This document shows positions 51,869 through 64,000 of a DNA stretch of 64,000 nt, one piece after another. This DNA comes from Klebsiella michiganensis. GTDB taxonomy: Bacteria > Pseudomonadota > Gammaproteobacteria > Enterobacterales > Enterobacteriaceae. Within the stretch, counting starts at the first letter, position 1, and the number at the start of each line of letters is the position of its first letter. A model generated the notes under the pieces. That model ran no database searches and was not told the origin of the DNA. It saw only the letters and a program-made list of their open reading frames with translations. The DNA is taken from contig CP011077.1 in assembly GCA_000963575.1 (NCBI GenBank), positions 4,588,001 through 4,652,000 on the forward strand, read 5' to 3'. The position numbers and the translations under genes were made by a program.

Positions 51869-53050
51869 ATGCGTCATCACCGCCCAGCCGTGAAGGCCGA
51901 CTTATCTTTTTCTAACCCCTCGGTTCGCGCCTGGCTGTATCAGATAGTCGCCATCGCCTTTGTTATTGGCGTGGCGGTTTATTTGATTCACAACACTATT
52001 ACCAACCTGGACAGCCGCGGTATTACTTCCGGTTTTGCCTTTCTCGATCGCGCCGCAGGGTTCGGCATTGTCCAGCATCTGATTGATTACGATCAGGGAG
52101 ATACCTACGGCAAAGTCTTTGTCGTTGGCCTGTTGAATACCCTCCTGGTGTCTGTCCTGTGCATTGTATTCGCTACGTTTATCGGCTTTTTTGTTGGCCT
52201 GGCACGACTCTCTGATAACTGGCTGGTGCGTAAGCTCTCCACCTTCTATATAGAGACATTTCGCAACATCCCCCCGCTGCTGCAAATTTTCTTCTGGTAC
52301 TTTGCCGTTCTGCGTAATCTGCCGGGCCCACGTCAGGCGCTGGATGCCTTCGGCCTGATGTATCTGAGCAATCGCGGGTTGTCTCTTCCGGCGCCAGGGA
52401 TGGGGGAAGGTTTGCTGGCATTTGCGGCTGCCATTCTGTGTGCGCTGATCGTCTCTGCGGGTCTGTATCGCTATAACAAAATGCACCAGATGAGAACCGG
52501 GCAGATACGTCGTACCTGGCCGGTGACGATCGCCTTGATCGTTGCGCTACCGATGCTGGCGCATTTGATCTTCGGAGCCGCGCTGCATTGGGATATTCCA
52601 GTCCTGCACGGCTTCAACTTCAGCGGTGGGATTGTACTAATTCCTGAGCTGGCGGCCTTAACGCTGGCGCTGTCGGTTTACACCTCGGTGTTTATCGCGG
52701 AAATCATTCGCTCGGGTATTCAGTCCGTGCCCTTTGGTCAGCATGAGGCGGCTTTGTCCCTGGGCCTGCCTAAGCAGGTCACACTTCGCCAGGTGATTGT
52801 GCCCCAGGCGCTGAGAGTCATTATCCCGCCATTGACCAGCCAGTACCTGAACATCGTCAAAAACTCCTCGCTGGCAGCGGCCATTGGTTATCCGGATATG
52901 GTTTCGCTGTTTGCCGGCAGCGTGCTGAACCAGACGGGCCAGGCGATAGAAACCATCGCTATCACGATGTCCGTTTATTTGCTTATCAGCCTGGTTATCT
53001 CGCTGCTGATGAATGTCTATAACCGCCGTATCGCCCTGGTCGAGCGCTAA
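51869..53050 (+). CDS. yhdX: Amino-acid ABC transporter permease (AapQ/YhdX)
   Basis: 393 residues from the ATG at 51869, E. coli length. N-terminal helix and extended periplasmic insert, then about seven more helices. HisMQ-type permease motif EIIRSGIQSVPFGQHEAALSLGLPKQVTLRQVIVPQALRVIIPP (the EAA loop contacting the ATPase). Pairs with YhdY. 71 bp after yhdW. Confidence 0.95.
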   Translation: MRHHRPAVKADLSFSNPSVRAWLYQIVAIAFVIGVAVYLIHNTITNLDSRGITSGFAFLDRAAGFGIVQHLIDYDQGDTYGKVFVVGLLNTLLVSVLCIVFATFIGFFVGLARLSDNWLVRKLSTFYIETFRNIPPLLQIFFWYFAVLRNLPGPRQALDAFGLMYLSNRGLSLPAPGMGEGLLAFAAAILCALIVSAGLYRYNKMHQMRTGQIRRTWPVTIALIVALPMLAHLIFGAALHWDIPVLHGFNFSGGIVLIPELAALTLALSVYTSVFIAEIIRSGIQSVPFGQHEAALSLGLPKQVTLRQVIVPQALRVIIPPLTSQYLNIVKNSSLAAAIGYPDMVSLFAGSVLNQTGQAIETIAITMSVYLLISLVISLLMNVYNRRIALVER

Positions 53051-53059
53051 GGAATGTCG

Positions 53060-54163
53060 ATGACTAAAGTTTTAGCGGCGCACGGCGCCCGTCCGGCAGG
53101 TAACCACCCGGAACGAATCTGGCGCTGGATGCGTAAAAATCTCTTCTCCAGTTGGCTGAACACTCTGCTCACGCTGCTTTGCCTCGGGCTGATGTGGACA
53201 CTTATCCCTCCGCTTCTGGACTGGATGATATTTCAGGCTAACTGGGTGGGTGAAACGCGGACCGACTGCACCAAAGGTGGAGCATGTTGGGTATTTATCC
53301 ACGCGCGTTTCGGGCAATTCATGTATGGGCTTTACCCGCACGATCAGCGCTGGCGCATCAACCTTGCCCTCATCATTGGGCTACTTTCCGTGGCAGCAAT
53401 GTTCTGGAAGTCACTTCCCCACCGTGGCCGCTATATCGCCGGCTGGGCAGTAGCCTATCCGATCCTCGTCTGGGTATTGATGTATGGCGGGTTCCTGGGG
53501 CTGGAGCGCGTGGAGACTCGTCTCTGGGGCGGATTAACGCTCACGCTGATCATTGCTTCCGTCGGCATCGCAGGCGCCCTGCCGCTGGGTATTGTACTGG
53601 CATTGGGCAGACGCTCGCGCATGCCGGTCGTGCGAGTCCTCTCGATAATGTTTATCGAATTCTGGCGGGGCGTACCGCTGATTACGGTACTTTTCATGTC
53701 CTCGGTGATGCTGCCGCTGTTTCTGCCGGAAGGCACCACCATCGATAAACTTATTCGGGCGTTAGTTGGGGTGATTTTGTTTCAGTCGGCCTATGTGGCC
53801 GAGGTAGTTCGGGGCGGGTTACAGGCTCTGCCGAAAGGGCAATATGAGGCCGCAGAGTCATTGGCGCTGGGTTACTGGAAAACGCAGGGCCTGGTGATTT
53901 TACCTCAGGCCCTGAAGCTGGTGATCCCGGGCCTGGTGAACACGATTATTGCCCTGTTTAAAGATACCAGCCTGGTGATAATCATCGGCCTGTTCGATCT
54001 GTTTAGCAGCGTACAGCAGGCTACTGTAGATCCGGCCTGGTTAGGCATGTCGACGGAAGGCTATGTCTTTGCCGCTATCGTTTATTGGATTTTCTGTTTC
54101 AGTATGTCGCGCTATAGCCAACACCTTGAAAAGCGCTTCCACACCGGCCGTACGCCGCACTAA
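53060..54163 (+). CDS. yhdY: Amino-acid ABC transporter permease (AapM/YhdY)
   Basis: 367 residues. The ATG at 53060 is preferred to the ATG at 53054: TAAGGA lies about 6 nt before it but abuts the earlier one, and E. coli starts MTKV. The EAA loop reads EVVRGGLQALPKGQYEAAESLALGYWKTQGLVILPQALKLVIPG. About eight membrane helices. Starts 9 bp after yhdX. Confidence 0.95.
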   Translation: MTKVLAAHGARPAGNHPERIWRWMRKNLFSSWLNTLLTLLCLGLMWTLIPPLLDWMIFQANWVGETRTDCTKGGACWVFIHARFGQFMYGLYPHDQRWRINLALIIGLLSVAAMFWKSLPHRGRYIAGWAVAYPILVWVLMYGGFLGLERVETRLWGGLTLTLIIASVGIAGALPLGIVLALGRRSRMPVVRVLSIMFIEFWRGVPLITVLFMSSVMLPLFLPEGTTIDKLIRALVGVILFQSAYVAEVVRGGLQALPKGQYEAAESLALGYWKTQGLVILPQALKLVIPGLVNTIIALFKDTSLVIIIGLFDLFSSVQQATVDPAWLGMSTEGYVFAAIVYWIFCFSMSRYSQHLEKRFHTGRTPH

Positions 54164-54171
54164 GGATTATC

Positions 54172-54930
54172 ATGAGTAAAATGACACTGCAGGCTGCCGA
54201 CACGATGATCACGCTGGAAAACGTGAACAAATGGTATGGGCAATTCCATGTTTTAAAAGATATTAATCTCAATGTGAAGCAAGGCGAGCGTATCGTGCTG
54301 TGTGGGCCATCAGGCTCCGGGAAATCAACGACTATTCGCTGCATTAACCACCTTGAAGAGCATCAGCAGGGGCGTATTGTCGTCGACGGCACAGAGCTGA
54401 ATGACGATCTCCGTAATATAGAAAAAGTCCGTACCGAAGTCGGGATGGTCTTCCAGCACTTTAACCTGTTCCCGCATTTAACCGTTCTGCAGAACTGTAC
54501 CCTGGCCCCGATTTGGGTGCGTAAGATGCCGAAGAAAGAAGCCGAGGCACTGGCGATGCATTACCTTGAGCGAGTGCGAATCGCTGAACATGCGCATAAA
54601 TTCCCGGGGCAAATATCCGGTGGCCAGCAGCAGCGCGTGGCCATTGCCCGCTCGTTATGCATGAAACCTAAAATCATGCTGTTCGACGAACCCACGTCTG
54701 CCCTTGACCCGGAAATGGTGAAAGAAGTGCTGGATACCATGATTGGCCTGGCAGAATCCGGCATGACGATGCTGTGCGTTACACACGAAATGGGCTTTGC
54801 CCGCACTGTTGCCGACAGGGTTATCTTTATGGATCGCGGAGAGATCGTAGAACAGGCCCCGCCTGAGGAGTTTTTTGCCCATCCCAAATCAGAGCGCACT
54901 CGTGCTTTTCTTTCTCAGGTAATCCACTGA
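54172..54930 (+). CDS. yhdZ: Amino-acid ABC transporter ATP-binding protein (AapP/YhdZ)
   Basis: 252 residues. Walker A GPSGSGKST at 45-53, Q-loop MVFQHFNLFPHLT, signature SGGQQQRVAIARS, Walker B IMLFDEPTSALDPEM, and switch His in CVTHEMGFAR. Powers the YhdX/YhdY permease pair. Starts 8 bp after yhdY; a terminator follows directly. Confidence 0.97.
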   Translation: MSKMTLQAADTMITLENVNKWYGQFHVLKDINLNVKQGERIVLCGPSGSGKSTTIRCINHLEEHQQGRIVVDGTELNDDLRNIEKVRTEVGMVFQHFNLFPHLTVLQNCTLAPIWVRKMPKKEAEALAMHYLERVRIAEHAHKFPGQISGGQQQRVAIARSLCMKPKIMLFDEPTSALDPEMVKEVLDTMIGLAESGMTMLCVTHEMGFARTVADRVIFMDRGEIVEQAPPEEFFAHPKSERTRAFLSQVIH

Positions 54931-54938
54931 CACAACAC

Positions 54939-54961
54939 AGGCCGCTAATGCGGCCTTTTTA
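54939..54961 (+). terminator. Terminator of yhdWXYZ
   Basis: AGGCCGC pairs with GCGGCCT around TAAT, followed by T's. It begins 9 bp after the yhdZ stop. Confidence 0.92.
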
Positions 54962-54987
54962 ATGCTGTTTTGCATATCTCAGAAAGC

Positions 54988-55015
54988 AAAAAACCCCGGC
55001 CTTTCGGGCGGGGTT
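54988..55015 (-). terminator. Distal rRNA-operon terminator (T2 type)
   Basis: AACCCCG (54992-54998) pairs with CGGGGTT (55009-55015); the A-run 54988-54993 is a T-tract on the minus strand. Together with the 5S-like sequence just upstream (55019-55041), this reproduces the T2 layout of E. coli rrnB. Confidence 0.8.
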
Positions 55016-55018
55016 ATT

Positions 55019-55041
55019 GCTTAATTTGATGCCTGGCAGTT
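55019..55041 (-). repeat. 5S rRNA 3'-end vestige
   Basis: The 23 bp at 55019-55041 equal 55402-55424, which contain the last nucleotides of the upstream 5S gene and its 3' flank. No other part of a 5S gene remains. The same vestige precedes T2 in E. coli rrnB. Confidence 0.8.
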
Positions 55042-55120
55042 GTATGCCGGGCTTTCTTGCCCGTTACTCTTCAGGCCGCCGCCAGCGGCATTCAAAAGTG
55101 CTCCCCGACAAACAGCAGGC

Positions 55121-55160
55121 AAAACAAAAGGCCCAGTCTTTCGACTGGGCCTTTTGTTTT
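55121..55160 (-). terminator. Proximal rRNA-operon terminator (T1 type)
   Basis: A 17-bp perfect stem: AAAACAAAAGGCCCAGT (55121-55137) with ACTGGGCCTTTTGTTTT (55144-55160), loop CTTTCG. It lies 6 bp after the last 5S and closely resembles rrnB T1. Confidence 0.95.
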
Positions 55161-55165
55161 ATTTG

Positions 55166-55285
55166 ATGCCTGACAGTTCCCTACTCTCGCATGGGGAGAC
55201 CCCACACTACCATCGGCGCTACGGCGTTTCACTTCTGAGTTCGGCATGGGGTCAGGTGGGACCACCGCGCTACGGCCGTCAGGCA
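55166..55285 (-). rRNA. rrfF: 5S ribosomal RNA, distal copy
   Basis: 120 nt, complete. It differs from the other 5S copy at two paired positions of helix I: TGCCTGACGG with CTGTCAGGCA instead of TGCCTGGCGG with CTGCCAGGCA. A G-C pair has become A-U without loss of pairing. It follows tRNA-Thr, the rrnD pattern of E. coli (rrfF). Confidence 0.98.
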
Positions 55286-55322
55286 AATTCTTTTCTACGC
55301 GCCGAACTTTAACCTAATAAAG

Positions 55323-55398
55323 TGGTGCTGATACCCAGAGTCGAACTGGGGACCTCACCCTTACCAAGGGTGCGCTCTACCAACTGAGCCATATCAGC
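55323..55398 (-). tRNA. thrV: tRNA-Thr (anticodon GGT)
   Basis: 76 nt with encoded CCA. On the minus strand it starts GCTGATATGGCTCAG, carries CTTGGTAAG in the anticodon loop, and closes with TATCAGCACCA. It lies between the two 5S genes, as thrV does in E. coli rrnD. Confidence 0.98.
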
Positions 55399-55410
55399 AC
55401 GCTTAATTTG

Positions 55411-55530
55411 ATGCCTGGCAGTTCCCTACTCTCGCATGGGGAGACCCCACACTACCATCGGCGCTACGGCGTTTCACTTCTGAGTTCGGCATGGGGTCAG
55501 GTGGGACCACCGCGCTACGGCCGCCAGGCA
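55411..55530 (-). rRNA. rrfD: 5S ribosomal RNA, proximal copy
   Basis: 120 nt, complete, with the standard helix I (TGCCTGGCGG/CTGCCAGGCA). It lies 87 nt downstream of the 23S 3' end on the minus strand, followed by tRNA-Thr. Confidence 0.98.
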
Positions 55531-55617
55531 AATTCTGTCATTGACCGTCACTCCCGTGACCATCAATCTAATCCTGAACTAAGCTGAAAATCTCTCTAAA
55601 AACACCTTCGGTGTTGT

Positions 55618-58522
<2,905 letters not shown>

Positions 58523-58718
58523 TCACAACCCGAAGATGTTTCACTTCAGATTATGAAAATTTGAGAGACTCGAACATGTCTTAACCTCATTCTTTATTAC
58601 GGAAGAACGAGACGACATGTCGTTTCAATTTTCAGCTTGTTCCGGATTGTTAAAGAGCAAATACTTCGCAGTACACCGTCACCGGTACACTCTGAAGTAA
58701 GTTTTGTGCGCGAAATGA

Positions 58719-58794
58719 TGGTGGAGCTAAGCGGGATCGAACCGCTGACCTCCTGCGTGCAAGGCAGGCGCTCTCCCAGCTGAGCTATAGCCCC
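58719..58794 (-). tRNA. alaU: tRNA-Ala (anticodon TGC)
   Basis: 76 nt with CCA. GGGGCTATAGCTCAG at the 5' end, CTTGCACG in the anticodon loop, TTAGCTCCACCA at the 3' end. Second of two spacer tRNAs between 16S and 23S. Confidence 0.98.
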
Positions 58795-58907
58795 ATCGAT
58801 TTCGTAAAACCTTTGATTACCGTTAATTTTCATCTGGTCAAGGCGCAACTTAGCGACACATACTTAAGTATGCGAATCTGAGGTGCAACGCAGAACAGGG
58901 GAAAATT

Positions 58908-58984
<77 letters not shown>

Positions 58985-59052
58985 ATAAGGTTTTACTGCT
59001 CGTTTTCTATCAGACAATCTGTGTGAGCACTACGCGGGTTGTATCTATTAGG

Positions 59053-60592
<1,540 letters not shown>

Positions 60593-60777
60593 AAAAGTGT
60601 TTGATGCTCAAAGAATTAAAACTGTTTATAAAATCAGTAGTCACTCTTCAAGACTTGATATTTGTTTGCATCCGAAGATGCTGAGATATCAATCCTGCGA
60701 GTGCCCACACAGATTGTCTGATAAATTGTTAAAGAGCAGTGAGTTAGGCGCTTTCGCTTGCTAACTCGAGGTGGCGT
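60593..60777 (-). promoter_or_regulatory. rRNA leader with antitermination boxA
   Basis: 185 nt between the P2 -10 and the 16S 5' end. Minus-strand TGCTCTTTAACA at 60739-60728 is the rrn boxA recognised by the NusB-S10 complex. The adjoining sequence also takes part in 16S processing stems. No coding feature. Confidence 0.85.
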
Positions 60778-60805
60778 ATATTACGCTTTCCTCTTTCAGA
60801 GTCAA
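60778..60805 (-). promoter_or_regulatory. rRNA operon promoter P2
   Basis: Minus strand: -35 TTGACT (60805-60800), 16-bp spacer, -10 TAATAT (60783-60778), then a GC-rich discriminator (ACGCC), as in E. coli rrn P2 promoters. Confidence 0.9.
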
Positions 60806-60885
60806 CCCCGATTTTCAGGATTTTTTCTCTTTATCGAACCGGCCATTTTGTGAAGTGATTCACTGTGCCGTCTCGATGGAGGCGC

Positions 60886-60913
60886 ATTATAGGGATCCCA
60901 CTTTTTAGCACAA
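60886..60913 (-). promoter_or_regulatory. rRNA operon promoter P1 with UP-like element
   Basis: Minus strand: -35 TTGTGC (60913-60908), 16-bp spacer, -10 TATAAT (60891-60886) followed by the discriminator GCGCC. The A/T-rich AGAAAAAAAGATCGAAAAAG just upstream (about 60940-60920) fits an UP element. It resembles E. coli rrnD P1. Fis sites would lie further upstream, near the yrdA start. Confidence 0.9.
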
Positions 60914-61066
60914 GTACTTTTTCGATCTTTTTTTCTGAATGTTTAGTTTTCACACTTTTCGATGAGATCCTGTTCGATCTGCCCTCTTTTCGGCCCTTTA
61001 CTCCCTTGCCATTGCTCAAGAAAGCGGCCACAGTCTATTCATGTAATGAATTTCCCTGAGGTGTGT

Positions 61067-61621
61067 ATGTCTGCGGTACTGCGTGCTTTTCAAAAAACGT
61101 TCCCTCAACTCGGTGAACGAGTCATGGTTGATCCCACCAGCGTGGCAATTGGTGATGTAAAACTGGGGGATGATGTCAGCATCTGGCCGTTGGTTGCCAT
61201 TCGCGGTGACGTAAACACCGTGACAATTGGAGCACGCACCAATATTCAGGATGGAAGCGTGCTTCATGTTACCCATAAGTCTTCTTATAAACCTGAAGGG
61301 AATCCGCTGGCTGTCGGTGAAGATGTGACGGTGGGCCATAAGGTTATGCTGCATGGCTGCACGATCGGCAATCGCGTCCTGGTCGGAATGGGGTCGATCC
61401 TATTGGACGGTGTAGTAGTAGAAGATGATGTGATGATTGGTGCCGGTAGCCTGGTCCCCCAGAACAAGCGCCTGGAAAGCGGCTTTCTCTATTTAGGCAG
61501 TCCGGTGAAGCAGATTCGCCGTCTGACTGAAACGGAGCTGGCCGGATTAACCTACTCCGCTAACAATTATGTTCGCTGGAAAGATGAGTATCTGGCTCAG
61601 GATAGCCAGTACCATCCTTGA
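61067..61621 (+). CDS. yrdA: Gamma-carbonic anhydrase-like protein YrdA
   Basis: 184 residues from the ATG at 61067 (MSAVLRAFQKTFPQLGERVMVDPTS), E. coli length; 35 open codons upstream lie in the rRNA promoter region. Left-handed beta-helix hexapeptide repeats (VAIGDVKLGDDVSIW, VTIGARTNIQDGS) with metal-binding histidines in VLHVTHKSS and TVGHKVMLHGC. Trimeric, carbonic anhydrase fold; catalytic role unproven. Its last 25 bp overlap the convergent yrdB. Confidence 0.95.
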   Translation: MSAVLRAFQKTFPQLGERVMVDPTSVAIGDVKLGDDVSIWPLVAIRGDVNTVTIGARTNIQDGSVLHVTHKSSYKPEGNPLAVGEDVTVGHKVMLHGCTIGNRVLVGMGSILLDGVVVEDDVMIGAGSLVPQNKRLESGFLYLGSPVKQIRRLTETELAGLTYSANNYVRWKDEYLAQDSQYHP

Positions 61622-61854
61622 TCGCCTTCCTGCTCACTTTCGATCAGACTTTCGGCTTCTTCCTCAAGATCCCAACGATGTTGCCGAAACAACAACAGCC
61701 ACTCTTCGGCGCCCTTGCCGCCGAAGCGGCCGGCAAGGGCCGATGAGCCTATCGCGCACTCAACCTGGAACCCCTGCACTAGCGCCGGAAAACGGATAGC
61801 CTGCCGCTCTTCATCCCAGACTTCACGATCCGGGAACTGAATGGCCTGGTTCAC
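61597..61854 (-). CDS. yrdB: Conserved small protein YrdB (DUF1488)
   Basis: 85 residues, GTG start at 61854, overlapping the aroE TGA as GTGA. It begins MNQAIQFPDREVWDEERQAIRFPALVQG, typical of DUF1488, and ends with an acidic stretch. Function unknown. Translationally coupled to aroE; convergent 3' overlap with yrdA. Confidence 0.92.
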   Translation of the reverse strand: MNQAIQFPDREVWDEERQAIRFPALVQGFQVECAIGSSALAGRFGGKGAEEWLLLFRQHRWDLEEEAESLIESEQEGDQGWYWLS

Positions 61855-62669
61855 GCCGTCATTTCTCTTTTCAACGCCTCAATAACCGGCGCAACATCCG
61901 GCATAGCCCCGTGCCAAAGCATGAAGGCGTGTGCGGCCTGCCCCACCAGCATGCCAAGACCGTCTGCGTGATGCACTACGCCGTGGCCGACGGCCCAGCT
62001 CAAGAACGGCGTCAGTCCCTTCTGGTAAAACATGTCATAGCAGCTCACACGGTGGGAAAGAAGAGAAACCGGCAACGCAGGGATCTCACCACCAATCCCG
62101 CTGGAGGTGGCGTTGATCAGCAAATCGAATTCATGCCCTTCGAGCTGATCCATCTCGACCGCGTTAACGCTACCCGTATGGCTAAACAAATCAGCGAGCT
62201 GTTCCGCTTTGGCAAACGTTCGGTTGGTTATCGTGACCGCACAATCTAATGATAACAATGGCAACAGCACGCCGCGGGCGGCACCGCCAGCGCCCACCAG
62301 CAGAATACGATCGCCGGGTCGGATCAATTTCAAACGTTCAAGATCGCTCAACAAGCCAATTCCGTCCGTATTGTCCCCAAGCAAACGCCCATCTTCCAGC
62401 CGCTTAAGCGTATTTACCGCCCCGGCAAGCGCCGCCCGCTCTGTTAGCTCGTCTGCACGAGCAAAAGCCTGTTCTTTAAAAGGTACGGTGACATTGGCGC
62501 CCTTTCCCCCTGTGTTAAAAAAGGCGTCAAGTGTTTCAACAAAGGTGTCTAACGGAGCAAGCACGCGTCCATAAGGATGTTCAATGCCCAATTGTTCAGC
62601 GAAATGGCGATGAATAAGAGGGGATTTGCTGTGCTGGATGGGGTTACCAAAAACGGCGAAAGTTTCCAT
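61851..62669 (-). CDS. aroE: Shikimate dehydrogenase
   Basis: Reduces 3-dehydroshikimate to shikimate with NADPH. 272 residues from the ATG at 62669 (METFAVFGNPIQHSKSPLIH); a GTG two codons upstream is in frame. Substrate-site SKS, catalytic Lys in NVTVPFKEQAF and Asp in DNTDGIGL; NADPH motif GAGGAARGVLLPL and TNRTFAKAEQL. aroQ, the step before, is at 43281. Coupled downstream to yrdB. Confidence 0.98.
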   Translation of the reverse strand: METFAVFGNPIQHSKSPLIHRHFAEQLGIEHPYGRVLAPLDTFVETLDAFFNTGGKGANVTVPFKEQAFARADELTERAALAGAVNTLKRLEDGRLLGDNTDGIGLLSDLERLKLIRPGDRILLVGAGGAARGVLLPLLSLDCAVTITNRTFAKAEQLADLFSHTGSVNAVEMDQLEGHEFDLLINATSSGIGGEIPALPVSLLSHRVSCYDMFYQKGLTPFLSWAVGHGVVHHADGLGMLVGQAAHAFMLWHGAMPDVAPVIEALKREMTA

Positions 62670-62671
62670 AA

Positions 62672-63244
62672 TCACCCCTGACGGAAGAGCTCGCCGGTTA
62701 AGGCATCGCGTATTTCTGAAGGGTTAAGTCGCCCACCCGTCTCCCCCATAAGCACCGGGAAGCTCTCGCCAAACTGCTGCTGGACTTCTTGCGAGGTGCG
62801 GCACGGAGGCAGACCTGTGAGGTTCGCACTGGTAGACACCAGTGGTTTACCGTAGGCAAGACACAGCTCTTTTACTAGCGGATGGTTGGTCACACGAACC
62901 GCCAGCGAATCAAAACGTCCGGTCAGCCATTTTGGTGTTGAAGGCAGAGCCGGGAAAACAAACGTCACCGGGCCAGGCCAGTTTGAAAACACCACCGAAA
63001 GCTGCGCTTCGCTCAGCGCAGCGGCGTCTATATAAGGTGTCAGTTGCTCAAAATCGGCGGCGATCAGGATAAGCCCCTTTTCTACCGGACGTTGTTTAAG
63101 CTCGAGCAGGCGGGTAACCGCGAGTTCACTGTCGGGATCGCAACCAACGCCAAAAACGGCTTCGGTTGGGTAAGCGATGACTTGTTGTTCTTTCAGGGCC
63201 GCTACGATCTGCGCGAGCTGGCCTTCAGGCAGGTTATTGTTCAC
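62672..63244 (-). CDS. tsaC: Threonylcarbamoyl-AMP synthase TsaC
   Basis: First enzyme of tRNA t6A37 formation: threonine, bicarbonate and ATP to threonylcarbamoyl-AMP. 190 residues from the GTG at 63244, chosen because similarity begins (M)NNNLPEG; an earlier in-frame start lies inside yrdD. YrdC-domain motifs: AYPTEAVFGVGCDPDSE, LKQRPVEKGLILIA, and STSANLTGLPPC. Overlaps yrdD by 11 bp; 2 bp before aroE. Confidence 0.97.
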   Translation of the reverse strand: MNNNLPEGQLAQIVAALKEQQVIAYPTEAVFGVGCDPDSELAVTRLLELKQRPVEKGLILIAADFEQLTPYIDAAALSEAQLSVVFSNWPGPVTFVFPALPSTPKWLTGRFDSLAVRVTNHPLVKELCLAYGKPLVSTSANLTGLPPCRTSQEVQQQFGESFPVLMGETGGRLNPSEIRDALTGELFRQG

Positions 63245-63791
63245 TGGCTTGTTCCGCCGTTGCCGGCTTTCCACATTGTTTATTGGCACAGAAGCGTTTC
63301 ACACCCTGGGCCGTTTTCTTTTCAATAAGCAGCGGATACTGGCATTCAGAACAGATGCCCGCTACCGGTTTAAAATTAATGACAAACTGACAGTCCGGAT
63401 AGCTGTTACAGGACCAGAAGGTTTTACCGTAGCGTGAACGACGCTGAACCAGCTGCCCTTTCTGGCATTGAGGGCACGCTATTGCTGTCTCATCGGGTTT
63501 ATCAATGATTTCCGTGTGTTCGCATTCAGGGTAATTGCTGCAGCCGATAAACATGCCAAACCGCCCCTGACGTAGCACTAACGTTGCCTGGCAAACTGGG
63601 CATTGCTGGCCATCAAGCACTTTAACAATATGGCCATCGGCTTGGCTCTTTAGCGGGCGAACATAATCGCATTCCGGGTAGTGGGAACAGCCCAAAAATG
63701 GGCCATGTTTACCGGAACGTATTGCTAACTCTGCCCCGCATTGGGGGCAGGGTTCATTTTTTGGCACCGAGAACAGTGCTGACTTGGCCAT
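63234..63791 (-). CDS. yrdD: Topoisomerase I-type zinc-ribbon protein YrdD
   Basis: 185 residues from the ATG at 63791 (MAKSALFSVPKNEPCPQCGAEL). Four cysteine clusters of the topoisomerase I C-terminal zinc-finger type (CPQCG...GCSHYPEC; CPVCQ...GCSNYPEC; CPQCQ...SCNSYPDC; CSECQ...CANKQC). No topoisomerase catalytic domain, so a DNA- or nucleic acid-binding role is likely but unproven. Between smg and tsaC in the smf-smg cluster. Confidence 0.95.
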   Translation of the reverse strand: MAKSALFSVPKNEPCPQCGAELAIRSGKHGPFLGCSHYPECDYVRPLKSQADGHIVKVLDGQQCPVCQATLVLRQGRFGMFIGCSNYPECEHTEIIDKPDETAIACPQCQKGQLVQRRSRYGKTFWSCNSYPDCQFVINFKPVAGICSECQYPLLIEKKTAQGVKRFCANKQCGKPATAEQASEQ

Positions 63792-63815
63792 TGACATCTC
63801 ATGCTGCAACTCAAT

Positions 63816-64000
63816 TTAGTGCAGCATACCTTCATTTGCCTCGAAGAGTAATTCTTCCATTTGCTGGTAGGCGTTTTCACACCCTGGAATGTTGAATAGC
63901 ACCATCAGCACAACCCACTTCAGATCTTCCAGTTCGAATTCTGCCGTGTCCAGCGCCAGCACGCGCTCAATCACCATTTCGCGGGTTTCGAGATTTAGCA
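63816..64000 (-). CDS. smg: Smg family protein (3' part)
   Basis: Reading the minus strand from the window edge gives ...LNLETREMVIERVLALDTAEFELEDLKWVVLMVLFNIPGCENAYQQMEELLFEANEGMLH and a TAA at 63818-63816. This is the C-terminal third of Smg (157 residues in E. coli; DUF494), whose function is unknown. The 5' part lies beyond base 64000. 24 bp before yrdD. Confidence 0.95.
   Translation of the reverse strand, partial: LNLETREMVIERVLALDTAEFELEDLKWVVLMVLFNIPGCENAYQQMEELLFEANEGMLH

Overview
The window is a stretch of core chromosome from a member of the Enterobacteriaceae. Nearly every protein reads as a close full-length counterpart of an Escherichia coli protein, and the gene order follows the E. 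coli mtgA-arcB-gltBD-sspAB-degQS-mdh-argR-aae-mreBCD-accBC-fis-aap-rrnD-aroE-smg segment. It is not E. coli: a GabD-like aldehyde dehydrogenase and a second yhcN-type gene are present, msrPQ lies between acuI and aroQ, and the blocks that E. coli carries between gltD and sspB (gltF/nan/dcuD) and between fis and yhdV (yhdJ/acrSEF) are missing. The genus cannot be fixed by eye.

Layout. 1-4675: minus-strand mtgA (cut by the window edge), elbB, arcB and yhcC, with the sRNA ArcZ running opposite into the arcB 3' end. 4676-11243: a long leader and gltBD (glutamate synthase). 11295-14985: sspBA, rpsI-rplM and zapE on the minus strand. 15162-21234: zapG, degQ, degS, mdh (minus), argR and two tandem yhcN-type genes. 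21306-29011: a barstar-like gene, the aldehyde dehydrogenase, aaeXAB with its regulator aaeR, and tldD. 29098-40007: yhdP, rng, maf, mreDCB and csrD. 40215-49946: acuI, msrPQ, aroQ, accBC, yhdT-panF, prmA, dusB-fis. 50238-54930: lipoprotein yhdV and the four-gene amino-acid ABC transporter aap/yhdWXYZ behind a sigma-54-type promoter. 54988-60913: a complete minus-strand rRNA operon of rrnD type (16S, tRNA-Ile, tRNA-Ala, 23S, 5S, tRNA-Thr, 5S), with tandem promoters, antitermination box and tandem terminators. 61067-64000: yrdA, yrdB, aroE, tsaC, yrdD and the 3' part of smg.

How the genes connect. Nitrogen: GltBD, ArgR and the NtrC/sigma-54-type Aap transporter. Redox: ArcB and ArcZ, with an ArcA-like box upstream of mdh. 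Envelope: DegQ/DegS, YhdP, MreBCD, MtgA and MsrPQ. Growth-rate control: Fis, rRNA and ribosomal proteins.

No phage, insertion sequence, CRISPR array or defence system is visible, and I found no strong candidate for an entirely new multi-gene system. The most interesting unexplained signals are non-coding. One is a roughly 135-bp structured repeat present twice (23152-23286 and 32962-33094), each copy 22-23 nt after a stop codon and with stems that pair better as minus-strand RNA. Another is a conserved-looking short reading frame just upstream of gltB. Others are a perfect palindrome before msrP and a wobble-tolerant hairpin between msrQ and aroQ.
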